From Apostichopus japonicus (taxonomy: Eukaryota; Echinodermata; Holothuroidea; Aspidochirotida; Stichopodidae): 64,000 nucleotides of DNA. The translations under genes and the position numbers were made by a program. Position 1 is the stretch's first letter. Each line of letters starts with the position of its first letter. The notes under the pieces are model-generated. The model was not told the DNA's origin. It worked only from the letters and a program-made list of their open reading frames with translations, and did not search any database. The stretch is taken from positions 17,409,484 to 17,473,483 of the forward strand of contig NC_092564.1 of assembly GCF_037975245.1 (NCBI RefSeq), in the 5' to 3' direction. Positions 12,401 to 20,220 of this stretch are shown piece after piece.

Positions 12401-13092
12401 AACGGGGACGTTTTGACCAAAAGCGGGGACGTTTTCGTACGGGGACGTGTTGGTTAAGGGACGTTTTGACTGGTAAGCGGGAGTGGAGTGAAGAAGATGG
12501 CTGGTGAGGGAGAGAGGTTTATAGTCACAGTAGTCCAGTTTCAGTTGCTTCTACAACAAGTGTATTAGGTTTACTTATTTCCATTCTCTTTGGAGAATTC
12601 ATCATTGGAGAATAAAGTATAATATAAGATGTCCCCAATCCGGAGTTTCATTAAATATCACATCTCCACATTGCCTGAAAGTATATGGTAAGCTTAGTGT
12701 AGCATTTTATCAGTTTGATCAAACATGGCGTTTGAAGTTGTATCATTTCGTGAAGGTATTAACGGCTTTCATTTTTTCGACCATTACCGAGTAAAGGGTG
12801 TAGCCTAGCCAAACTTAGTAAGTTATTCCGAATGGCCTAACCTAACTTAGGCCTAGGCTATAACTAATGTTGAATAATGAATGTGACTTGTTAGTGTAAC
12901 TGAGTTCTGCAAGCAATGAAGACACAATTAGGGCGATTGTCCAGTAGAAGCATATAAAATTAAACGAAATACCTTCGAAATATCTCGTACAAAATTAAAA
13001 AGATTGCTAATTTTGGAATCGTCACCGCCGATGGAGATATCATCAGAATCGTAGCGCAGGCTGTCCGAATCGTCTGGACTACTCACGGCCAT
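437..13092 (-). CDS. SNX4: Sorting nexin 4 orthologue, 5' part of gene (partial)
   Basis: Five coding exons read leftward: 12973-13092, 9149-9261, 3435-3579, 1520-1720 and 437-492. All junctions are GT-AG and every reading phase joins. They give about 211 residues. The order is an Asp/Ser-rich N-terminus (residues 1-40), then a PX domain with the family motifs SLWRRYSEFE, VPPLPEKR and FIERRRVGLETFLQR, then the short linker DSRLKNLNASF. In the SNX4 family the PX domain binds PI(3)P on early endosomes and a C-terminal BAR domain curves the membrane during recycling to the plasma membrane. The Arg in RRYSEFE is the expected PI(3)P contact. The BAR half is missing because the gene runs off the left edge; vertebrate SNX4 is about 450 residues. 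Seen: exons and motifs. Inferred: orthology and function. Confidence 0.93.
493..1519 (-). other. SNX4 intron 4
   Basis: Intronic sequence between exons 4 and 5. It holds a C-rich run at 893-909 and AT-rich DNA. I see no other feature. Confidence 0.6.
1520..1720 (-). CDS. SNX4: SNX4 exon 4 (end of PX domain)
   Basis: The exon has 67 codons between a TTAG acceptor and a GTAAGC donor (phase 0 both sides). The motif FIERRRVGLETFLQRVASH and the following QDENWRETIVGTGFQ align with the last PX helices of SNX4. Confidence 0.94.
1721..3434 (-). other. SNX4 intron 3
   Basis: The intron contains a GA-rich run (1729-1752) and the non-LTR retrotransposon remnant listed separately at 2205-2458. The rest is AT-rich with no recognised feature. 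Confidence 0.6.
2205..2458 (-). mobile_element. Non-LTR retrotransposon remnant, C-terminal tail of a reverse transcriptase ORF
   Basis: On the minus strand about 76 codons read GFFGHVARLQEDAPAK, then GRPVTTLL, then LAQDRDTWRRLI, and stop. This is the usual C-terminal signature of endonuclease/reverse-transcriptase LINEs (GHVxR, GRPxxR/T, AxDRxxWR). A TACTACTTCTACTA tail follows, compatible with a simple-repeat 3' end. The upstream catalytic part is absent, so this is a 5'-truncated, dead copy. The clade is uncertain. Confidence 0.72.
3435..3579 (-). CDS. SNX4: SNX4 exon 3 (PX core)
   Basis: A TTTCAG acceptor precedes 145 nt that complete the split Arg codon from exon 2 and end at a GTGAGA donor in phase 0. 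It carries SLWRRYSEFEMLRNYL and the PX proline loop VPPLPEKR. Both are hallmark PX motifs, and the Arg/Tyr pair forms the phosphoinositide pocket. Confidence 0.94.
6317..6491. repeat. Two-copy tandem repeat, ~85 bp
   Basis: Two adjacent copies run from ACTATATGCAA through a TATTATATTATTAT core to ACTATGTGAAATGGG. They differ by a few indels in the TTA-rich core. Confidence 0.7.
8051..8185. repeat. Three 45-bp tandem units
   Basis: Units start at 8051, 8096 and 8141 with GCCAAAGCT and contain GTGTACAGTGAGGCAA. Each differs from the next by a few substitutions. Confidence 0.8.
8298..8440. repeat. Short tandem repeat, ~23-bp unit
   Basis: About six degenerate units have the consensus CATATATCTTTGGAAACAAC. 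It translates into a periodic peptide on the minus strand, but that is a by-product of the repeat. Confidence 0.7.
8758..9041. repeat. Direct tandem duplication, ~142-bp unit, next to SNX4 exon 2
   Basis: The segments starting at 8758 and 8901 both begin TCATTTGTTTTATCGTAG and end in CAAAGGAAATTCCT. They differ by scattered substitutions. The pair lies about 110 bp 3' of exon 2, inside the intron. Confidence 0.8.
9149..9261 (-). CDS. SNX4: SNX4 exon 2 (start of PX domain)
   Basis: A TTCCTTGCAG acceptor opens 113 nt that end at a GTGAGG donor (phase 0 in, phase 2 out). The peptide contains DHVEILVSEHEKRSE and KDVFTTYLIEV. These correspond to the first beta-strands of the SNX4 PX domain, which reads similarly in vertebrates (EAEKR, then YTAYLIE). 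Confidence 0.9.
10079..10546. repeat. Tandem array of ~110-bp units in two alternating types
   Basis: Units start near 10081, 10192, 10302, 10410 and 10524 (the last is partial). Each carries TCCAGATGTCTCCTCA or a close variant and AATAAGTT. Units 1 and 3 share GATCCACTGAGGTCATAGAATC; units 2 and 4 share TCCAATGAGG and ATCGAACCTT. The alternation shows a ~220-bp dimer as the amplified unit. Confidence 0.85.
11698..12478. mobile_element. Foldback-type DNA element with opposed repeat arrays, 781 bp
   Basis: The left end carries about five copies of a CAAAACGTCCCCGC-like monomer (11703-11820). The right end carries the inverse, GGGGACGTTTTGACC (12364-12473). The outermost words CCAGTCAAAACGTC and GACGTTTTGACTGG are exact reverse complements. 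The 8-bp direct repeat GGGAGTGG flanks the element at 11690-11697 and 12479-12486. The middle is AT-rich and encodes nothing recognisable. Seen: inverted ends and direct repeats. Inferred: non-autonomous DNA transposon. Confidence 0.78.
12973..13092 (-). CDS. SNX4: SNX4 exon 1 (start codon, acidic N-terminus)
   Basis: The start codon is at 13092-13090 and 40 codons follow to a GTATTT donor (phase 0). The peptide begins MAVSSPDDSDSLRYDSDD and ends in VRDISK. It is rich in Asp and Ser, as expected for the disordered N-terminus of sorting nexins. The family itself is recognised from the downstream exons, so this exon is assigned by start codon, donor and matching phase. Confidence 0.85.
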
Positions 13093-13131
13093 GTTGACAA
13101 TTTCTGTGTTCGTTTCTGTCAGCGACGCCTC
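13093..13131 (-). promoter_or_regulatory. SNX4 proximal 5' flank, cut off by an element
   Basis: Only 39 bp separate the SNX4 start codon from the inverted-repeat element. Its last 8 bp (GACGCCTC, 13124-13131) are one copy of the target-site duplication. The ancestral upstream DNA resumes at 14962 with CTCTCCTAGATT and includes a CCAAT word near 14979. No TATA box is evident. Confidence 0.45.
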
Positions 13132-13379
13132 AACCGGTGTGAAGTTAGATGCTTATTCCGCGTTCCTCGTTGGACATTCGCGAATAAGTAACTGTAGTAC
13201 ACATGCTACTTATTCGATAATGGATTCGATATACAACTATGGAAAGCCTTTTGCTTCCGTACGAGAGTATCAATGTTTTTCGTCGAAAAAGCACATTTTA
13301 GTGTATTTTAGTGTATTTTCCAAAGATATTGAGGTTTTATCAATGGGTCATTTGAACTCTGAAGACAATGTAGAAAATT

Positions 13380-14270
13380 ACCATAATGCGTCTTCCCCGG
13401 TCCAAACAGTGCTTGACCAATTCATATGACCAATACACCATCACTTATTAGATGGATGTAACGGGGCCACGAAAAACTTTGGGCCCTAAACAAAACCAGA
13501 ACGCCTTGGACCGCCTAACCAAAGGGTCATATGAACTCTTAAGAAATTGTAGACGAGTACCACAATGCGTCTTGCCCGGTCCAGAGAGTACTTGACCAAT
13601 TTAAATGACCACTAAATAATTACTTCTTTAATGAGTGTAACGGGACCACGTAAATGCTTTGGGCCCTAATCGATGCAGCACGCCTTGGACCACCCAACCA
13701 ATGGGTCATATGAATTCTTAATACATTGTAGAAGGGTACCATAATGCGTCATGCCCGGTCCAAAGAGTGCTTGACCAATTAAAATGACCACTAAATCATC
13801 ACCTCGTAAATGAATGTAACTGGTCCTGATATTTTTAGGCCCCAGTCAAGACCAGCACGCCTTGGACCACCCAACCCATGGGTCATATGAACCATAATGA
13901 CAATGTAGAAAAGTACCATAATGCGTCTTGCTCAGTCCAAAGAGTGCTTGACCAACTAAAATGACCAATAAATCATCACTTCGTTAATGACTGTAACTGG
14001 ACCTAAATAAAATCACTTTAGACCCTAATCAAGACTAGCACGCCTTGGACCACCTAACCAATGGGTAATATGAACTCTAATGACAATCTAAAAGAGTACC
14101 ATAATGTGTCGTACCCGGTCCAAAGAGTTCTTGACCACTTAAAATGACCACTACTTCATCATTTCTTAAATGAATGTAACGGGACCTAAAAAAAATCCCA
14201 TAAGGCCCTAATCAAAACCAGAACGCCTTTGACCACCCAACCATTGGTTAGGTGGTTCAATGCGTGCAGG
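13380..14270. repeat. Tandem ~165-bp subterminal units inside the element at 13132
   Basis: Five or so units recur. Each holds a GGGTCATATGAA start, the stretch CATAATGCGTCTTGCCCGGT, TGTAACGGGACC and CACGCCTTGGACCACC. Divergence between units is mostly point changes. Confidence 0.8.
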
Positions 14271-14351
14271 TTGTGCTTGGGGCCAAAATGTTTTTTTTTT
14301 TGTTTTTTTTTCATTTCCCGTTACATTCATTTAAAAAACTTATGATTTAGT

Positions 14352-14714
14352 CAAGGGCGTAGGAACCGGGGGGCTGGGGGCGCCAGCCCCCCAGTGAAAA
14401 ATGTGGAGGGGCGGAAGTATCATTCCGCCCCCCGCTTCGCAAGTCAGAAAACCCCTTTTTCATTTCCAAATGAGAAAAAAAATCTCATTTGGAGCACCAA
14501 ATTGCATCTAAGGCCTGGTGAAAATACAAAATTAAGTTTACAAAATGGAGTGGGTGTTGAAGTGTGCTATATTGCACCAAATTGCATCTGAGGCTACCTG
14601 GAAATGCAAAAAATTCCAAAGGGGAGGGGGACACCCCCTCCCCTTACACCCCTCCCCAAGGCCGGCCATCAGTCTTCAGCCCCCCCTACTCAAAAGTACC
14701 TTCCTACGCCACTG
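14352..14714. mobile_element. hAT-like MITE, 363 bp, nested in the inverted-repeat element
   Basis: The termini are CAAGGGCGTAGGAA and TTCCTACGCCACTG (inverted, 12 of 14 matching). The 8-bp direct repeat GATTTAGT flanks it at 14344-14351 and 14715-14722. The host sequence without the insert is known from the neighbouring tandem units (ACTAAATCATC in the opposite sense). An 8-bp duplication and a 5'-CA start fit hAT-like elements. There are no coding sequences of its own. Confidence 0.88.
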
Positions 14715-14961
14715 GATTTAGTGGTCACTTTAATTGGTCAAGAACTCTTTGGACCGGGCAAGACGCATTATGGTACCCTTCTACATTGTCATCAGAGTTC
14801 ATATGACCCATTGATAAACCTCTTTCCACGACCAAATGTTGAACATCTTGTAGGAAAGCTTTTGTCTTGCCATAGGTGTTAACTGAATAGCTGTTACTCA
14901 TTCGCGAATGTCGAACGAGGAACGAGGAATAAGTATCTAACTTCACACCGGTCGACGCCTC

Positions 14962-16073
14962 CTCTCCTAGATTATTGTGTGACCAATATTAGGAAGAAGA
15001 AGTTGCTAAAGCATGAACATAGCACTTGACTAGAGTTCTTTTATAGAGAGTTCTCTATACACTGAGTTCTGTTTAAGGAACTCTAATGACATGACGCAGC
15101 ACGCAGCACACCATTTCCTTTCCTTTTCACATAACCCGTTGAATTCTGTATTTCCTTTTTTCCTACAAATTTCGACAACAGTTTTGAATTTTGCAGTGAA
15201 GATCAAAATTTCGATGAAACACTGGAATTTGTACAGTTTTATATGAAAATTTCGCCCTTAAAAGTCACAAGGCCAAAATTGAAAAAAACAATAACAAAAA
15301 ACGTGAAAGTATAACCGGTATAAGCCAGCCCAGATGTTCCATGTGAAATTTCTTAAATTTTTCAAGAAAAAAAATCCATTTAGTGAAATTAAGGTGAGCT
15401 AATAGAAACAAGTCGCTTGATGGTACCATCTTTCAGTATACTAACGTCAGTGTTTGGTAAGGTAAGTTATTTTAAGTGTACAAAAAAACCTAAATTGCAG
15501 TATAAGTTAAATGTGGCGCAACTTTGTGTCACCGTATAAAACCGCTCTAAAACCATCGCAAATGATCCAAGCTAACAATGCTTGCTAGGGAGTGAAATAA
15601 TGGTCACTCATTCTCAAACTTGAACAACTTGCATGTTGTATTTCACTGCCAAATTGTATTCTTATCAGCACTGTATATGAAAGCAGGTCGGTATAGGTGC
15701 AGAAAAGCAAAGTTTTTTAATTAAGTCTTTAACAGTTTTGGCTTTGCTAAATTTTGGGGTCAATATCAAAGACGGTTCTTGTTGAATGTAAAAATCTCTC
15801 CTTTTTATTGGGGGGGGGGGGGTACTATTCGGTAGTAAATAACCCACACAATCGCGACGATATTCCTTCTTTTTCCTATGAAAAGCAATGTAACCTACAC
15901 AGTGAACAATTTTCGCATGACTAAGTACAGTCATGGATTCAACTGCCAGTAGAGTAATAGTTATGGTACGTCCTATAGATGTGTCCATCGAACGACTCGC
16001 TCTGTTATGGTCACACAACGATATTCTGAGACAATAATGCACCACATTTTAGGCAATGCTTACCTCATTTACT
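14962..16073. other. Intergenic DNA upstream of SNX4
   Basis: AT-rich sequence with a G-run near 15809-15821. I see no gene or element. The open frame at 15665-16045 (minus) has no recognisable content. Confidence 0.4.
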
Positions 16074-16231
16074 TTTTAAGAAAAGTCACCCAGGAAAGAA
16101 CCTGGGCACGAAAATCAAACTACCGAACGACTGATCCACTCTCAACCCCAGTCCCATTGCATCGAGACTGTGACTGTGTGATCATCGTCTGGTGTGTATC
16201 ACCATTCCACTCGAAAGGGAACAGATATACT
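16074..16231 (-). mobile_element. U2-headed SINE copy 1, 3' part (split by a MITE)
   Basis: Same family as the copies at 19362 and 43952. The minus-strand body from CCTGGGTGACTTTTCTTAAA back to ATATCTGTTCCC is here. The 5' head continues at 17012-17040 after the inserted element (GATCATGTGTAGCATATC across the junction). The head is mutated (TTGGTTAAGATC), so this is an old copy. Confidence 0.8.
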
Positions 16232-17003
16232 CAAGGGCGGCGGAACCGGGGGGGGGGCACAGGGGGCACGTGCCCCCCCCACTTTTCCTCAGGTTAAAAA
16301 TGTGCCCTTTTTCTACATAAAAATTTCTAAATAAAAAAAGAGTTTACAAAGCGAAACCCACGTCGAATGAAATATTTCGGGAAGTTTTAAATGTTTACTA
16401 CCACAGGCGTAGGAGCCCAATTTGATTTGGGGGGGCTGTAACGACTTGCCCGAAAAATATTACAGAAATTTTTCGCGCGCTACGCGCGCGTTCAACATCT
16501 CAATGTGCATATCATATAGGCATGCGTTGGTTATTACATCGCATGCCAATAGCATGCAATCATTTGCCGTGTTATAACCCTTCCAAATTGGTTATAATTA
16601 TTCGGAAAGTCGTTACAATAATAATGATCATAATAATATCAGTTTAACCATTGAAAAACACATGGAAAATTTTTTTTCTTTCAGTATTTTGACATATTTC
16701 ATTTGCTCTCATGCATGTATCGATCGCGTGTGCAGGGACTTGGACTTTATAATGATTTCACCTCATTGTGTCTTTTTCCTTCTTTCCCAATTTGCACATT
16801 AGATATTGCAGTGCTAGTATGCATTGTTCCCTTGAGAGGGGGGGGGGGTGGCGTTGATGGAGTGATGTGTATACGCAAATAAGATAATACAATAAGAGTT
16901 ATAAAGGGTACTAAATATCAGGCTGCATCAATCCAATCGAATTTCTGCAAAGTGCCCTTCGACTTTGGTGCCCCCCAGATTAAAAGTGCTTCCGCCACCC
17001 TTG
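16232..17003. mobile_element. hAT-like MITE, 772 bp, inserted into a U2-headed SINE
   Basis: The ends CAAGGGCGGCGGAACC and GCTTCCGCCACCCTTG are inverted repeats (14 of 16). The flanking 8-mers GATATACT (16224-16231) and GATATGCT (17004-17011) match 7 of 8. The G-run plus GCACAGGGGGCACGTGCCCC near the left end is shared with the element at 27541. An extra internal segment (16404-16680, from CAGGCGTAGGAGCCC) is related to the right half of the element at 35613-36649. Confidence 0.85.
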
Positions 17004-17011
17004 GATATGCT

Positions 17012-17040
17012 ACACATGATCTTAACCAAATGGCCAAAAT
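17012..17040 (-). mobile_element. U2-headed SINE copy 1, 5' head remnant
   Basis: Continuation of the copy at 16074-16231 beyond the MITE insertion. On the minus strand it reads TTTTGGCCATTTGGTTAAGA then TCATGTGT, a decayed version of the U2 5' end. Confidence 0.65.
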
Positions 17041-17292
17041 AGTATATTGCAGCTGTAGCTCACTGATACGTATCATTAACTGGGCTGGTAACACTTAACG
17101 AAGAATGCTTGTTGTTGCACCTTATAACCGCTGTTGATTTTTCGTTAGACCTTCATCTCTATATTGTATGCATGTCTTGCTAAGTTGTTGTTATAAACAT
17201 ATATATCTGACCACTGGCGGATCCAGGGCCTTTGTTTGGGAGGGGCCAAAGTGGAATTAGAGTGATATGGGGGAGGGGTCTAAGGGGAGGGG

Positions 17293-18368
17293 CAGGCGCG
17301 GCGGAACGGAAAAATTATTGGGGGGGCTAATGTGTGGACACTATCTAAGCGGAGCGCCACCATCGGTTGGCGCGGAGCGTACAAGAAAATTTTGGGTTTT
17401 TTCAAACCCCCAGATGGCCGGAAACGGCACTTCCCGAGTGTTTTATGCTTCGAATACCTACCCCTAGAATATGGGTCTCAAGCCTGTAATTTCTCAGATT
17501 GCACGAAAGTCTGTAAAAACATTGTCATTTGTATATTCGATGGTGTTTTAATAAGAGAGTAGCTATTACTCGAAGTGTACTCGCAAAGATGTTTTTTAGT
17601 GTAGTAAGGGCAGTGGCGGGGCTAGGGGTATTGGTCAGGGGGGGGCAAGAATAGTCTGTAGGGGCGCTTTCTACACTATCTAAGCGGAGCGCCACCACAG
17701 GTTGGCGCGGAGCGGTCAGAAAAATTTTGAGTAAAGACACTCCCTAGATTGCAGGAAATCACCCTTTCGGGCCTTACTAATTTGCAGATAAACGGAGAAT
17801 AAATAGGTGTCGTCGCCATTTTGTCGGAAAATTACACCAACAGAATATGACAAATGTCAATAGGTATATGAGAGCGCAATAAAAGTCAATAATCGCGAAT
17901 AAGTAAAAAAGTAGTGAAAAGCTGAAAAGGGCGCCAGCAGTCCATTTGAGTCCGTCAGGGGGGGGGGGATCCGCCCCTGACTGTATATATGGACGCTCCG
18001 CCACTAAGTAAGGGGATGTTGGAGAACTGGCTGAAATGAGGCAAGTCATTGGCCTAAGACGAAGTTGTGTTACGCTTACCGGTACTCACACTAACTTCTT
18101 CCACTTTTCACGGGGTGTGAAGACGCGGTTGGGGTGACAATGTGGTCTATAGCCAGGGGACGGGCCGAGGGTCCCCCAGCAATTACTAAAATTATTACAC
18201 CTATATAGTATACGTGTGCATCGGACAGATCGACAAGTATGCATTGAAAAATGGGCAGATGCACGTTTCGGAACCTTGGTAAATATTGGGGGGGCTTATC
18301 ATGCATTTGCCCCCTCAACTTTTCATTGGGGGGCTGAGCCCCCAAGCCCCCCGGTTCCGCCGCCACTG
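17293..18368. mobile_element. hAT-like composite element, 1076 bp, middle layer
   Basis: The ends are CAGGCGCGGCGGAACGG and CGGTTCCGCCGCCACTG (inverted, 14 of 17). The flanking 8-mers GGGAGGGG (17285-17292) and GGGAGGTG (18369-18376) differ at one base. A close second copy with its own, different target duplication is at 39887-40974. Confidence 0.87.
17611..18006. mobile_element. hAT-like MITE, 396 bp, inner layer
   Basis: It starts CAGTGGCGGGGC and ends GCTCCGCCACTA. The 8-bp direct repeat AGTAAGGG is exact at 17603-17610 and 18007-18014. The same MITE is at 40200-40596 at the same position in the second composite, and inverted at 35969-36358. Confidence 0.9.
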
Positions 18369-19361
18369 GGGAGGTGGAGCCCCCCTCCCCTTTGGAAAAT
18401 TTTCTATTGCTGAATGCCCTCAGATGCATTTGGTGCGACAAAAGTGTACAATGGTGATGTTAATTTACTTCTAATAAAAATGTTTCCCAGGTGTAATTTT
18501 CTAAAATATTTATGAAACAAAGTTGGGATCATCTTTCTCAAGAAATTTTATTTCTCATAGGTTATAAATTTCTTACAACCAGCCTGTAACTGCAAAATGG
18601 TGTTAAACTGTAAATCCTCATGCTCATACATTTACATAGCTCCCAACTCTTGAGAAGGCAAATGCTGGTCATGCCACGAATCGCTGTCCTGGGGGTGGGG
18701 TATTAGGGGAGGGGGGTGTCCCCCTCCCCTTTTGATTTTTTTTTGGGAATCCTGGTGATGCCTACATGTAAAATAGTGGCACTTAGAAAGGCTTTTGTCA
18801 CCCAAAATGTTCTGAGAAATATGCATTTTTCTGTGTGTAACATCAATAAATTGAATAGTAGGTGATAATTCATTCTTTCCCGTGGCATGAAAATGTTCGC
18901 TGCTCGCCCCATTGAAAAGAAATATAGGCTAATTTGAGGTTCAAATGATGCTGTAAAGGAGGTTTAATACTCTATTATGCTAAATGTTAAAGAAATGATG
19001 GTTGCTAAGTCAAAATTTGATGCAAATTTTTTTATGTATACTTGACAATTACAATGCGGTTTTTTCGGACGCTTGTGCGGGTCAGCGGGTTTGGGTGTTA
19101 GAATGCGGGTCTAATTCCCGCGAATTGCGGGTCAGTTGGGAGCTCTGCATTTAATTTTAAACCAGAAAACGAAAAGGTTTAGACTAGTCTACCACTGCTA
19201 TTCCTCTCGATTTTTTAAATTTCCAATCATATGATTTAGCGGATGTTCGGAAACACTTTTCGGCTCACCTTTGGGGGGGCCATGGCCCCCCTTGGTCCCC
19301 CCCTTGGATCCGCCAGTGTATCTGACTTGTAATTTGACTTGTAAATAAACTGAAGATACTT

Positions 19362-19549
19362 TTTAAGAAAAAGTCGCCCAAGAAAGAACCTGTGCACGAA
19401 AACCAAACTACCAAACGACTGATCCGCTCTCAGCCCCACTCCCCTTGCATCGGGACTGTGACTGTGTGATCATCGTCGGGTGTGCATCACCATTCCCCTC
19501 GAAAGGGAACATATACTACACATGATCTTAGCCAAAAGGCCGATAAGCG
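19362..19549 (-). mobile_element. U2-headed SINE copy 2
   Basis: On the minus strand the 5' end reads CGCTTATCGGCCTTTTGGCT and continues AAGATCATGTGTAGTATATG. This is the first ~45 nt of U2 snRNA with few changes. An unrelated ~145-nt body follows, ending GACTTTTTCTTAAAA. The flanking 13-mers ACTGAAGATACTT (19349-19361) and ACTGAAGAGACTT (19550-19562) match 12 of 13, as expected for LINE-mediated retroposition. Confidence 0.87.
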
Positions 19550-19553
19550 ACTG

Positions 19554-19648
19554 AAGAGACTTGACTTGACTTGACTAGAATTGCAATAACATCAAGTACT
19601 TTGTGATTTGATTCACTCGACTTGAAGAAAATTGACTTGGAACTTGAC
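19554..19648. repeat. GACTTGACTTG-type low-complexity stretch
   Basis: Repeated CTTGACTTGA words abut the SINE. Similar words occur at 47322-47410 and 47890-47950, so this may be part of a dispersed repeat family. Confidence 0.4.
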
Positions 19649-19904
19649 TTCGTTACAGCAATATGGTATTTTCTTTGAAACTGATATAGACAACATTATA
19701 TAGAAATTGGGGTAAAATAATTAGTTGGAATCCATTCAACATCCCCTTAAGAGTTTGTAACCGGTTTATTCAATACAGACTAAGGTTTTGTCCAACAAAA
19801 TTAGTTCATTGCTCCTGTTGCAATTTTACTAAAACAGCTGACATAATATGTCCGTATAGGCATACCTCATCTTTCTTGTAACAATCAGTGAATATAGACT
19901 ATAC

Positions 19905-20212
19905 CAGGCACGTAGCCAGGAATTTGCCAAGGGAGGGGCGAAACTGTAGGCAAATTATCAGAGCCGTATAGGATTCGGCATTGCAAACTATCTAAGCGTA
20001 GCGCTACCATGTTGGCGCGAAGCGTATAGGAAAATTTTGGCTGAAAATGCCTCCCAGATCGCTGGAAATGACCCTTCCCAGGCCTTGTAAGTTGCATCTT
20101 AGCATTTTCTCGTTTGAAATTACTAGCGATATCATAAAAAAATTTAAAAAAAAAATTAAATGCTCAAGGGGGGGCGGCTGCCCCTTCACCCCCCCCCTTG
20201 GCTACGCGCCTG
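19905..20212. mobile_element. hAT-like MITE, 308 bp
   Basis: The ends CAGGCACGTAGCCA and TGGCTACGCGCCTG are inverted (13 of 14). The 8-bp direct repeat GACTATAC is exact at 19897-19904 and 20213-20220. It is non-coding. Confidence 0.92.
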
Positions 20213-20220
20213 GACTATAC

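Larger units (their letters stand above)
9262..12972 (-). other. SNX4 intron 1
   Basis: A 3.7 kb first intron. It contains the 110-bp alternating tandem array (10079-10546) and the inverted-repeat element at 11698-12478. The remainder (9262-10078 and 10547-11697) shows no recognised feature. Confidence 0.6.
13132..14953. mobile_element. Inverted-repeat DNA element inserted just upstream of SNX4, 1822 bp including a nested insert
   Basis: The left end reads AACCGGTGTGAAGTTAGAT. The right end is its near-perfect reverse complement, ATCTAACTTCACACCGGTC. Both are flanked by the 8-bp direct repeat GACGCCTC (13124-13131 and 14954-14961). The left arm continues into about five tandem ~165-bp units, each with GGGTCATATGAACTCT and a CGGTCCAAAGAGTGCTTGACC-like word. 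The right arm carries the same unit inverted. A second element (14352-14714) interrupts the right arm. Open frames in both arms share residues only because the DNA is inverted-repeat. No transposase is present. Confidence 0.82.
17212..19318. mobile_element. hAT-like DNA element, 2107 bp, outer layer of a three-level nest
   Basis: The left end CACTGGCGGATCCAGGG and right end CCTTGGATCCGCCAGTG are inverted (16 of 17). The 8-bp direct repeat TATCTGAC is exact at 17204-17211 and 19319-19326. It contains the element at 17293-18368, which itself contains 17611-18006. The remainder (18369-19318) has AGCTCCCAACT at 18639 and its inverse at about 19136-19146, hinting at a further internal insert. No transposase is encoded. 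Confidence 0.88.

Noticed and set aside
13091-13429. A 112-residue plus-strand open frame that resembles the minus-strand frame at 14725-14946
   Set aside because: The resemblance comes from the inverted-repeat DNA of the element. There are no codon or splice signals.
19362-19549. A functional U2 snRNA gene
   Set aside because: Only the first ~45 nt match U2. The Sm site and 3' stem-loops are absent, and target duplications mark it as a retroposed SINE.
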